The notes under the pieces: generated by a model
Database searches by the model: none
Told to the model about the DNA's origin: nothing
The model's input: the letters and a program-made list of their open reading frames with translations, nothing else
Assembly (NCBI RefSeq): GCF_013522705.1
Contig: NZ_JAAMRE010000004.1
Span: forward strand, 221,000 to 284,999
Length of the DNA: 64,000 nt
Origin: Pseudomonas lurida
GTDB taxonomy: Bacteria > Pseudomonadota > Gammaproteobacteria > Pseudomonadales > Pseudomonadaceae
Direction: 5' to 3'
Position numbers and translations under genes: made by a program
In this document: positions 35,243 to 42,725 of the stretch, piece after piece
Position numbering within the stretch: position 1 is the first letter of the stretch
Layout: each line of letters opens with the position of its first letter

Positions 35243-36328
35243 ATGAGTCAGCAAGCCGTGAAATTTGCCTATTGGGTGCCCAACGTCAGCGGTGGGTTGG
35301 TGGTCAGCAAGATTGCGCAGCGCACGGACTGGGGGATCGACTACAACCGTAAGCTGGCGCAACTGGCCGAGGCGGCGGGCTTCGAGTATGGCCTGACCCA
35401 GATCCGCTTTACCGCCGGCTACGGCGCCGAGAGCCAGCATGAATCCGTGGCGTTCAGCCATGCCCTGCTGGCCGCCACTACCCGGCTCAAGGTGATCGCC
35501 GCGATCCTGCCGGGTCCTTGGCAGCCGGCGTTGGCGGCCAAGCAACTGGCAACCATCGACCAGCTCACCAACGGCCGTATCGCGGTCAATATCGTCAGCG
35601 GTTGGTTCAAGGGCGAGTTCCAGGCCATCGGCGAGCCTTGGCTGGAGCACGATGAGCGCTATCGCCGCTCCGAAGAATTCATTCAAGCCCTCAAGGGCAT
35701 CTGGACCCAGGACAATTTCACCTTCAAGGGTGATTTCTACCGATTCAACAACTACACCCTCAAGCCCAAGCCCCTGGGCCAGCCGGAAGTGTTCCAGGGC
35801 GGCAGCTCGCGGGCAGCGCGGGATATGGCGGCGCGGGTGTCGGACTGGTACTTCACCAACGGCAACACCCCGGAAGGCATCAAGGCCCAGGTCGACGATA
35901 TTCGCGCCAAGGCATCGGCCAACAACCATTCGGTCAAAATCGGAGTGAACGCCTTTGTGATCGCCCGCGACACCGAGGAGCAGGCCCGCGCCGTGCTGGC
36001 GGAAATCATCGACAAGGCCGACCTGCAAGCCGTGAACGCCTTCGGTGACGCGGCCCGGCAAGCGGGCAAAGCCTCGCCCGAAGGCGAGGGCAATTGGGCC
36101 AAATCCAGCTTTGAAGACCTGGTGCAGTACAACGACGGCTTCAAGACCAACCTGATCGGCACGCCGCAACAGATCGCCGAACGCATCGTCGCCCTTAAGG
36201 CCGTGGGCGTGGACCTGGTGCTGGCGGGGTTCCTGCACTTTCAGGAAGAAGTGGAGTATTTCGGCAAGCGCGTGTTGCCGCTGGTGCGCGAACTGGAGGC
36301 CAAGGCGGGGGTCAGGCAGGTGGCGTGA
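35243..36328 (+). CDS. sfnG: FMNH2-dependent dimethylsulfone monooxygenase
   Basis: 361 aa from the ATG at 35243 (MSQQAVKFAYWVPNVSGGLV), nearly the SfnG sequence of P. putida as I recall it. Bacterial luciferase-like (LLM) TIM barrel with the flavin-site pattern TNGRIAVNIVSGWFKGEF (about residues 110-127) and GGSSRAARDMA (about 191-201). SfnG oxidises dimethylsulfone to methanesulfinate and formaldehyde, using reduced FMN supplied by a separate reductase that is not in this window. It releases sulfur from dimethyl sulfide-derived compounds. Confidence 0.92.
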   Translation: MSQQAVKFAYWVPNVSGGLVVSKIAQRTDWGIDYNRKLAQLAEAAGFEYGLTQIRFTAGYGAESQHESVAFSHALLAATTRLKVIAAILPGPWQPALAAKQLATIDQLTNGRIAVNIVSGWFKGEFQAIGEPWLEHDERYRRSEEFIQALKGIWTQDNFTFKGDFYRFNNYTLKPKPLGQPEVFQGGSSRAARDMAARVSDWYFTNGNTPEGIKAQVDDIRAKASANNHSVKIGVNAFVIARDTEEQARAVLAEIIDKADLQAVNAFGDAARQAGKASPEGEGNWAKSSFEDLVQYNDGFKTNLIGTPQQIAERIVALKAVGVDLVLAGFLHFQEEVEYFGKRVLPLVRELEAKAGVRQVA

Positions 36329-36350
36329 CGACCAGCGGCGAGCGCGCTGA

Positions 36351-36806
36351 TCACTGCGCGGCAAGCACCTTCTCCAGCCGCAACGCCGCGCAGTTGTCCT
36401 CGTAATAGTCCGGCGTGCACGCAAGCCGTCGATAGCCCCTGCGTTCATACAGGGCCAGCGCGCCGAGGTTGTCCGTGCGCACCTCCAGCCGCAGTCGGGT
36501 GCAGCGGTGTTGCACGCCGCAGGCTTCGATCCGCGCTAACAACTGCGCACCCAAGCCCAACCCTCGTGCGGGCTCGGCAATAGCGATGGAATACAACCGC
36601 GCTACGGCACTGCCGCGACGCAGCAGCACCAGCGCGTACCCTTGCAATTGGGCGTCACGTTCCGCCAGCCATAATTGGCCATTGGCGCGACGAACCATCC
36701 AGCGAAAACTGCGGGGCGACAGCCGGTCGCCGGTAAAACATTGTTGTTCCAACGCTGTTAGTGCAGGTATGTCATCGAGCGTTGCAATGCGAAAGCAAAG
36801 GGTCAT
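36351..36806 (-). CDS. GNAT-family N-acetyltransferase (RimI-like)
   Basis: 151 aa from the ATG at 36806, with GGTGG upstream. GNAT signatures: ARLYSIAIAEPARGLGLGAQLL (motif A with acetyl-CoA loop RGLGLG, residues about 84-95) and LEVRTDNLGALALYERRGY (motif B). Divergent from the RimK-like ligase gene with 94 bases between. In many proteobacteria a GNAT, sometimes fused to a C39-type peptidase domain, sits with this type of ligase; the peptidase part is absent here. Substrate unknown, perhaps the amino group of the ligase product. Confidence 0.85.
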   Translation of the reverse strand: MTLCFRIATLDDIPALTALEQQCFTGDRLSPRSFRWMVRRANGQLWLAERDAQLQGYALVLLRRGSAVARLYSIAIAEPARGLGLGAQLLARIEACGVQHRCTRLRLEVRTDNLGALALYERRGYRRLACTPDYYEDNCAALRLEKVLAAQ

Positions 36807-36900
36807 ATAACCACCGTAAAAGTTGCGTAATGAAACGGGACTTCTCAAAAAGATCGTGCTTAATAGAAAAGGTCCAGTTCTCTAAAGCGGATCAAATATT

Positions 36901-38487
36901 ATGTCGGCGGTACACAGTCATTGGCGTGAAGTATCCGAGCAAAGCTGCGCGGCGACAATCACTTCCCCTCGTTATTTTGCACAAGTGCCTAAAGCCGCGA
37001 GTCAAGTCGTGATTATTGTGGAACGCAAGGAAGATTGGGCGTCTTACTTGCCCAGCGAAGAGATGATCACCGCCCAGGAATACCTGGAACAGACGCGCCA
37101 GAACGAGACGGGCAAGCGTGTACAGGTCATCAACCTGTGCCGCAGCTACAAGTATCTGGGGCATGGCTACTATTGTTCGTTGCTGGCCGAAGCGCGTGGG
37201 CACAAAGTGATTCCTTCCGTGCGTACTATCAGCGAACTGGCCAGAAAGTCACTGTATGGCTTGGCGTTGGATGATCTGGACAGAGTGCTCGATAAAACCC
37301 TGAGCCATCATCTTTACAGTAGTACCGAGGGTTTTACGCTGACGCTTTATTTCGGCCGAACGCCGATTGAGGCGTTACAGGAGTTGGCCCGCCAGTTATT
37401 TGAAGCGTTCCCCTGTCCAATCCTCTTAGTTGAGTTCAAAAAGCACAACGGCTGGCATATCGTTGGGGTGAAGTCTGGTGTATTGCATAAGTTGCGCGAC
37501 GATCAGGAAGATCATTTCGCCCATGCCCTCGACAACTTCAGCCGCAGGATTTGGCGCCAGCCGCGTTCGCGGCGCCTGGCCCGGTATGACCTGGCGATCC
37601 TGCACGATCCCCATGAACAGTTGCCGCCGTCCAACGCCCAAGCCCTGAACAACTTCATCCGAGTGGGCAGGGGCCTGGGCATCGACGTGGAACTGATCGA
37701 GCGCAAGGATTACGCGCGCCTGGCCGAATACGACGCCTTATTGATCCGCGAGACCACCAGCGTCGACAACCATACCTACCGCTTCGCCAAGAAAGCTGAA
37801 AGCGAAGGGCTGGTGGTGATGGACGATCCGACGTCGATCTTGCGCTGCACCAACAAGGTCTACCTTACCGACCTGCTCAACAGCCACCAATTGGGCATGC
37901 CCGCTACCGAGATTCTGTACAAGGAGCGACCGCAGGATTTTGAACGGGTCGGCGAACGCCTGGGGTTTCCGTTGGTGTTGAAGATCCCCGACGGCTGTTT
38001 TTCGCGCGGTGTCATCAAGGTCGAGAGCCAGGCCGCGCTGCTCAAGGCCACCGCTGAACTGTTCGAGCATTCGGTGCTGCTGCTGGCCCAGGAGTTTTTC
38101 TACACCGAGTACGACTGGCGTATCGGCGTGCTCAACCGCAAACCGATCTTTGCCTGCCAGTATTTTATGTCCAAGGGCCATTGGCAGATCTACAACCACA
38201 AGGCCATCGGCGCAGCGATCAACGGTGAATGCCGCACGCTGGCGGTACACGAAGCGCCCAAGGCGGTGGTGGACCTGGCGGTGAAGACCGCCAACCTGAT
38301 CGGCGACGGTCTCTACGGTGTCGACCTCAAGCAGTCTGGCGACAAAGTCGTGGTGATCGAGGTGAACGACAACCCCAACCTGGACGCAGGCATCGAGGAT
38401 GCCTATCTACAAGACGATCTCTACAGCCTGGTGCTGGAGGAGTTCGTGCGGCGTCTGGAGTTGAAACGCCAGGGCCAGGTCTGGTAA
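36901..38487 (+). CDS. RimK-like ATP-grasp ligase with N-terminal RLAN domain
   Basis: 528 aa. N-terminal third (about residues 35-220) fits the RLAN (RimK-like ATP-grasp N-terminal) domain, with NLCRSYKYLGHGYYCSLLAE at about 78-97. The C-terminal half is an ATP-grasp ligase: the preceding strand region RETTSVDNHTYRFAKKAE, nucleotide-site Lys in PLVLKIPDGCFSRGV, and metal ligands in VVIEVNDNPNLDAGIE (about 486-501). Such enzymes join an amino acid, often glutamate, to a peptide or small acceptor. Iyer, Aravind and colleagues predicted that RLAN ligases make peptide-like metabolites with partner GNAT enzymes. The product is unknown. Confidence 0.85.
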   Translation: MSAVHSHWREVSEQSCAATITSPRYFAQVPKAASQVVIIVERKEDWASYLPSEEMITAQEYLEQTRQNETGKRVQVINLCRSYKYLGHGYYCSLLAEARGHKVIPSVRTISELARKSLYGLALDDLDRVLDKTLSHHLYSSTEGFTLTLYFGRTPIEALQELARQLFEAFPCPILLVEFKKHNGWHIVGVKSGVLHKLRDDQEDHFAHALDNFSRRIWRQPRSRRLARYDLAILHDPHEQLPPSNAQALNNFIRVGRGLGIDVELIERKDYARLAEYDALLIRETTSVDNHTYRFAKKAESEGLVVMDDPTSILRCTNKVYLTDLLNSHQLGMPATEILYKERPQDFERVGERLGFPLVLKIPDGCFSRGVIKVESQAALLKATAELFEHSVLLLAQEFFYTEYDWRIGVLNRKPIFACQYFMSKGHWQIYNHKAIGAAINGECRTLAVHEAPKAVVDLAVKTANLIGDGLYGVDLKQSGDKVVVIEVNDNPNLDAGIEDAYLQDDLYSLVLEEFVRRLELKRQGQVW

Positions 38488-38502
38488 CGAGCGTGCCACC
38501 GG

Positions 38503-39264
38503 TTATGGGATGGGCGATCGCTGGAGGGTCAGGACTTCGTAGCCGTCCGCTGTCACCGCCACGGTGTGTTCCCATTGGGCCGACAGGCTGTTGTCCCTGG
38601 TCACCACCGTCCAGCCATCCTTGAGACTGCGCACCTTGGCGCTGCCCTGGTTAAGCATCGGTTCGATGGTGAACACCATGCCTTCACGCAGCTCCAGCCC
38701 GGTGCCGGGGCGGCCGAAGTGCAGGATCTGGGGTTCTTCGTGCATTTGCCGGCCGATGCCATGGCCGCAGTATTCGCGTACCACGCTGTAGCCATTGGCC
38801 TGGGCAAGGCTCTGAATGGCGTGACCGATATCGCCCAGGCGCGCACCGGGCTTGACCTGGCGGATACCGGCCCACATCGCCTCGAAGGTCGTCTCCACCA
38901 GGCGCCGGGCTTTGGGCGCGACAGTGCCGACCATATACATCTTGCTGGCGTCGGCGATAAAGCCACCTTTTTCCAGGGTGATGTCGATGTTGATGATGTC
39001 ACCGTCCTTGAGCACATCCCTGGCGCTGGGCATGCCATGGCAGACCACCTCGTTGATCGAGGTGTTGATGCAGAACGGATAGTCGTACTGGCCGAGGCTG
39101 GCGGGGCGGGCCTGCAGGTCGTTGCGGATGAAGGCTTCGACGGCCGTGTCCAGCTCCAGGGTCGAGCAGCCGGCGGCGACGCAGCCGTCGAGCATATCGA
39201 ACACCTGGGCCAGCAGCCGACCGGATTCACGCATCACTGCCAGTTGAGCGGCGGTCTTGATCAT
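38503..39264 (-). CDS. map: Type I methionine aminopeptidase, ParD-coupled copy
   Basis: 253 aa, complete type Ia MetAP. All five metal ligands are present: Asp94 (INIDIT), Asp105 (FIADAS), His168 (YCGHGIG), Glu201 (TIEPML) and Glu232 (QWEHTV); His76 (VCHGMP) is the catalytic histidine. It removes the initiator methionine from nascent proteins. It lacks the usual neighbours of the housekeeping map gene (rpsB, glnD), so it is likely a second copy. Its ATG overlaps the stop of the upstream ParD-like gene by one base (TGATG), which implies translational coupling. Confidence 0.9.
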   Translation of the reverse strand: MIKTAAQLAVMRESGRLLAQVFDMLDGCVAAGCSTLELDTAVEAFIRNDLQARPASLGQYDYPFCINTSINEVVCHGMPSARDVLKDGDIINIDITLEKGGFIADASKMYMVGTVAPKARRLVETTFEAMWAGIRQVKPGARLGDIGHAIQSLAQANGYSVVREYCGHGIGRQMHEEPQILHFGRPGTGLELREGMVFTIEPMLNQGSAKVRSLKDGWTVVTRDNSLSAQWEHTVAVTADGYEVLTLQRSPIP

Positions 39265-39464
39265 CAGCTGCGCCCCCGGATCAGCTCGGGTTTGTCCAGC
39301 AGCAGTTTGTTGATCAGGTCGTTGTAGGTCAGGGTGGGGTTTAGTTCGGCGAGCAGGCCGACCTTGATCCAGAACTCGGCCTGGGCGTTGATGGAGCGGT
39401 CCATCGTCGCGCTGGCCAGGCGTAATTGTTCGTGCAGTTGATCGGTGATCTTAACGATGCCCAT
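39264..39464 (-). CDS. ParD-like antitoxin-family protein
   Basis: 66 aa from the ATG at 39464 (MGIVKITDQLHEQLR); a GTG at 39473 would add three residues. Ribbon-helix-helix-type N-terminus followed by the conserved SINAQAEFWIKVGLLAELNP, as in proteins annotated ParD-like that accompany MetAP genes. There is no ParE-type toxin next to it. It would be expected to bind its own promoter, where three phased TATA-type motifs lie. Whether it antagonises the aminopeptidase is unknown. Confidence 0.82.
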   Translation of the reverse strand: MGIVKITDQLHEQLRLASATMDRSINAQAEFWIKVGLLAELNPTLTYNDLINKLLLDKPELIRGRS

Positions 39465-39484
39465 GGGATTCACTGTGCGGTTGG

Positions 39485-39512
39485 ATATACACAGCGTATA
39501 CGTTTCGTATAT
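39485..39512. promoter_or_regulatory. Operator-like array upstream of the ParD-like gene
   Basis: ATATAC (39485-39490), GTATAC (39496-39501) and GTATAT (39507-39512) repeat at exactly 11 bases. The outer two lie within a perfect inverted repeat, GATATAC (39484-39490) and GTATATC (39507-39513). The array is 21-48 bases before the ATG, where a repressor would overlap the promoter. Fits a ribbon-helix-helix autorepressor; inferred. Confidence 0.5.
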
Positions 39513-39513
39513 C

Positions 39514-39832
39514 AGCGTAAAGCCGCGCAGGAACGATCTACGCGCCGATGAATAGTTTCGATATGTTGCTGAAAGCCCCCGCGCACCCCCGCAGCCGCTG
39601 GGTTAAACGTTTAATCGTGCCTATTCGCCGACATTTTAAACGGCCCCAGGAAGTTCAAATTTTAGTTATATAAAGCCCTGGCCTGCTTATGAGGAAAGGT
39701 TACAACGCGAAGCTGTTTTGCCAAGTACGCTTGCACAGTGATGGCGTCTTCCAAGGCCGGTAAGACGCCGCAGGCTTATGCCTGGCATAACGACAACAAT
39801 CTGTTGGCTATTGAAAAAAGGAGAGGTTGGCC
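39514..39832. other. Intergenic leader upstream of the DUF1652 gene
   Basis: No gene is seen. It holds a perfect palindrome TTAAACGTTTAA (39603-39614), LacI-operator-like with a central CG. It also holds two hairpins close to the downstream gene: GGCGTCTT (39743-39750) with AAGACGCC (39762-39769), and CAGGC-TTAT-GCCTG (39771-39784). A structured 5' leader or a small RNA is possible. Confidence 0.4.
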
Positions 39833-40105
39833 ATGTTTTCGGAACTTGAATTACGCAGCATTATTGAAGGAAGTTTCCTGCCCAGGCGGTGCGAGTGCAC
39901 CAAAGCCGAAGACGCTTCGTTGACGATCAAGGTCTACGACGACAGCAACCGTGATCGGGTCGACCTGGAGGTCAAAGGGATCAAGGCGCAAGACCTCGTC
40001 AGCAGTCGAGCAATCTGCGAGTTGGTAATCGGGTTACGTAAGGACCTGGAACAACTCCACCAGCCCACGTTGCAAAGAGCAGGCGCACGCGGCTATTACT
40101 ACTAG
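39833..40105 (+). CDS. DUF1652 protein
   Basis: 90 aa from the ATG at 39833, with AGGAG nine bases upstream. Starts MFSELELRSIIEGSFLPRRC, the DUF1652 opening found almost only in pseudomonads, with a CEC motif at residues 20-22. Small, soluble, of unknown function. A hairpin follows at 40138. Confidence 0.82.
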   Translation: MFSELELRSIIEGSFLPRRCECTKAEDASLTIKVYDDSNRDRVDLEVKGIKAQDLVSSRAICELVIGLRKDLEQLHQPTLQRAGARGYYY

Positions 40106-40137
40106 GTCGGCGGGCGAGCGGGCAGCATGAAAACCTC

Positions 40138-40160
40138 GGGCCTGGATTAACTCCAGGCCC
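40138..40160. terminator. Hairpin between the convergent DUF1652 gene and mtlZ
   Basis: GGGCCTGGA and TCCAGGCCC, nine perfect pairs around TTAAC. T-poor afterwards, but its position between two convergent genes suits a two-way terminator. Confidence 0.6.
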
Positions 40161-40217
40161 TCTACGTTGCAAATCCGTGGATCGCCGAACCCCGGATTCA
40201 CAGTCGAATGCGGATGT

Positions 40218-41156
40218 TCAGCCCAACTGCTGGCGATACGGCAGGTCGGGGCCGGTCTTGGTGCAGGTCAGCGCGGATGCGCGAATGGCAAAGCCCAGCA
40301 TGGCGTCGATCTGTGCGCGGCTCAGCTGTTGCAGGCCGTGCACCGAATCCAGGTGATGCTCGGTCAGCCAGGCAATCAATGCTGCCTGGAAGGTATCGCC
40401 GGCGCCCACAGTGTCGGCCATCACAATGTCCAGCGCCGGTTGCGACCAGCTGCCATGCTGGCGACTGAACACAGTGGCCCCATCGCCGCCGCGGGTCAGG
40501 AACACCAACTGACAATGGTGCTGCAACCAGCCTTGCAGGACGCTTTCCGGCGATTGGCCGGGATAGAGCAGATGCAGGTCTTCGTCACTGACCTTGATCA
40601 GGTCGACATGCTTGACCAGTTCGGCGACGCGGTCGCGCCATAGTTGGATATCCGGCTGGGGGTTGAGCCGTACATTGGGGTCGAGGCTGATCAGACGCTG
40701 GCCGCTTTCGCGCTTGACCAGGCTCAGCAGGGTGTCGCCGATCGGTTGCACCACCAGCGAGAATGACCCCACATGCAATCCACGCACATTGTCGCCCAGT
40801 TGTGGTAGATGGCTTGGTTGCAATTGCCGGTCGGCGCAGCCGTCGCCGCGAAAACTGTACTGCGGCGAGCCGTTGGCACCCACGGCGACCATCGCCAGGG
40901 TGGTCGGCGCGGCGAACTCCACCAGGTAATCCTCGCTGACGCCTTCGTCCCGCAGCACCTGCAGCAGGCGCCGACCGAGGAAATCGCTGGACAGCCCGCC
41001 GAACAGCCCTGCGTCGATGCCCAGGCGGCGCAGGCCCACGGCTACGTTGAACGGCGACCCACCGGCAATTGCCTTGTAATTGACCTTCGACGCCTTGCCG
41101 CTGGCATCTTCCTCGCTGAAGAAATCGAACAGCGCTTCACCACACACCAGATACAT
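40218..41156 (-). CDS. mtlZ: Fructokinase MtlZ (PfkB family)
   Basis: 312 aa. PfkB signatures: N-terminal GGSPFNVAVGLRRLG (about residues 32-46) and the C-terminal DTVGAGDTFQAAL with catalytic Asp254. It phosphorylates the fructose formed from mannitol by MtlD. Last gene of the mtl run, 12 bases after mtlY. The same cluster order, ending in a fructokinase, is known from P. fluorescens. Confidence 0.9.
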   Translation of the reverse strand: MYLVCGEALFDFFSEEDASGKASKVNYKAIAGGSPFNVAVGLRRLGIDAGLFGGLSSDFLGRRLLQVLRDEGVSEDYLVEFAAPTTLAMVAVGANGSPQYSFRGDGCADRQLQPSHLPQLGDNVRGLHVGSFSLVVQPIGDTLLSLVKRESGQRLISLDPNVRLNPQPDIQLWRDRVAELVKHVDLIKVSDEDLHLLYPGQSPESVLQGWLQHHCQLVFLTRGGDGATVFSRQHGSWSQPALDIVMADTVGAGDTFQAALIAWLTEHHLDSVHGLQQLSRAQIDAMLGFAIRASALTCTKTGPDLPYRQQLG

Positions 41157-41168
41157 AATCGCTCGCTC

Positions 41169-42650
41169 TTAAAGGGTTGCCACGAGTTGCTGATAGCGCT
41201 CGTAAGCCTGTTGATAGGCGCTGACATGGGCCGCCACCGGCACGGTACGGCTGGCCGGGTCGAGGCTCACGCATCTGTTGCAGAGGCTGGCCAGGGATTC
41301 GCCGGTCTGGCTCCACGCCGCTTGGATGGCTGCGCCGAGGGCGGCGGCCTCGCTTTGTTCGGTGCAGATCACTTCGGTGTGCATGATATCTGCGACCATC
41401 TGGCGCCACACCGGGCTTTTCGAACCGCCGCCGATCAAGCGGATGCTCTGGCTTTGCAGGCCGGTCTGGCGCAGCAGGTCGAGGCCGTAGCGCAGGCCGA
41501 AGGTGGTGCCCTCGACCACCGCTCGGCACAGGTTGGCGCGGGTCAGGTTGGTCATGGTCAGGCCATGCAGGCTGCCGCTGGCGTGGGGCAGGGCGGGTAC
41601 GCGTTCGCCGTTGAGAAACGGCAGCATGCTCACACCGTCGGCGCCGATGGGCGCGCGTTCGACCAAGGCATTGAAGGCAGGCAGGTCCAGCTCGAACAGC
41701 TCGCGGATCACGCCGGTGGCGTTGGTCAGGTTCATGGTGCAGATCAACGGCAACCAGCCGCCGCTGGAAGAACAGAACGTCGCCACCGAAGCCTGCGGGC
41801 TGACGTTGGGCTGGTCGGCAAAGGCATACACGGTGCCGGACGAGCCCAGGCTCATGGTAATCACCCCCGGCGCAATATTACCGGTGCCGATGGCGCCCAT
41901 CATATTGTCGCCGCCGCCGCTGGAGACCACGGCATGGGGGTTGATGCCCAACCGCTCGGCGATGGCCGGCAGGATCGTGCCGACGCTTTGATCGGCCTCG
42001 ATCAACGGCGGCAGCGCCTGCTCCAGGCGGCCGCTCGGGTCGATGTGCCGAAGCAGGTCCACATCCCACTCACGGCGGCGCACATTGAAGTAACCGGTGC
42101 CCGACGCATCGCCATACTCGGCGACGGCGCGGCCGGTGAGCCAGTAGTTGAGGTAATCGTGGGGCAGCAGGATATGGGCGATGCGGGCGAAGAGCTCCGG
42201 GTGCTGTTCGCGCGTCCACAACAGTTTGGAGACGGTGTAGCCCGGTGCGATCGCCACGCCCAGGCGTTCCAGCGAACCACGCTCGCCGCCGAGGTGCGCC
42301 AGCAGGCGGTCATTCTCGGCGGTCGTCTCGGTGTCGCACCACAGCTTGGCGGGGCGCAGTACCTGGCCGTGCTCATCCAGCAGCACCAGGCCGTGCTGCT
42401 GGCCGGATACGCCAATGCCGAGGATGGCCTGGCCGTCGACACCGGCTTGTTGCAGGGCACGATGGGTGGCCGCAGTGAACGCATCCAGCCATTCCTGAGT
42501 GTGCTGTTCGCGACGGCCGTTGGCACCGCTGATCAGGGTATGGGGCGCAGCGCCAAGGCCCAGGACCTGGCCGCTGGACGCGTCGAGGACGATGGCTTTG
42601 GTGCCCTGGGTACCGCAATCGATGCCGAGGAACAGGTTTTGCTGGGTCAT
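41169..42650 (-). CDS. mtlY: Xylulokinase MtlY (FGGY family)
   Basis: 493 aa. FGGY-kinase features: N-terminal LGIDCGTQGTKAIVLD (phosphate loop 1), ISGQQHG-type sugar-site segment (GVSGQQHGLVLLDEHG), a central Asp/Gly loop and the C-terminal IRLIGGGSKSPVWRQMVADI. It phosphorylates D-xylulose formed when MtlD oxidises D-arabitol. A REP-like palindrome separates it from mtlD, 75 bases upstream. Confidence 0.9.
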   Translation of the reverse strand: MTQQNLFLGIDCGTQGTKAIVLDASSGQVLGLGAAPHTLISGANGRREQHTQEWLDAFTAATHRALQQAGVDGQAILGIGVSGQQHGLVLLDEHGQVLRPAKLWCDTETTAENDRLLAHLGGERGSLERLGVAIAPGYTVSKLLWTREQHPELFARIAHILLPHDYLNYWLTGRAVAEYGDASGTGYFNVRRREWDVDLLRHIDPSGRLEQALPPLIEADQSVGTILPAIAERLGINPHAVVSSGGGDNMMGAIGTGNIAPGVITMSLGSSGTVYAFADQPNVSPQASVATFCSSSGGWLPLICTMNLTNATGVIRELFELDLPAFNALVERAPIGADGVSMLPFLNGERVPALPHASGSLHGLTMTNLTRANLCRAVVEGTTFGLRYGLDLLRQTGLQSQSIRLIGGGSKSPVWRQMVADIMHTEVICTEQSEAAALGAAIQAAWSQTGESLASLCNRCVSLDPASRTVPVAAHVSAYQQAYERYQQLVATL

Positions 42651-42694
42651 GAGGGTGTGCTCAGCATTATTGTTGGACGTTAAATGCTATCCCA

Positions 42695-42723
42695 ATATGG
42701 GAGGGGGCTTGCCCATCCCACAT
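42695..42723. repeat. REP-like palindrome between mtlD and mtlY
   Basis: ATGGGAGGGGGCTTG with CCCATCCCACAT. It lies inside the operon, two bases after the mtlD stop (minus strand), and may protect the upstream mRNA or lower expression of mtlY and mtlZ. Confidence 0.65.
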
Positions 42724-42725
42724 TT

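Noticed and set aside
38503..39464. Calling ParD-like/MetAP a toxin-antitoxin system
   Set aside because: MetAP is a normal essential-type enzyme with all metal ligands, and no ParE or other toxin is present; kept only as a hypothesis.
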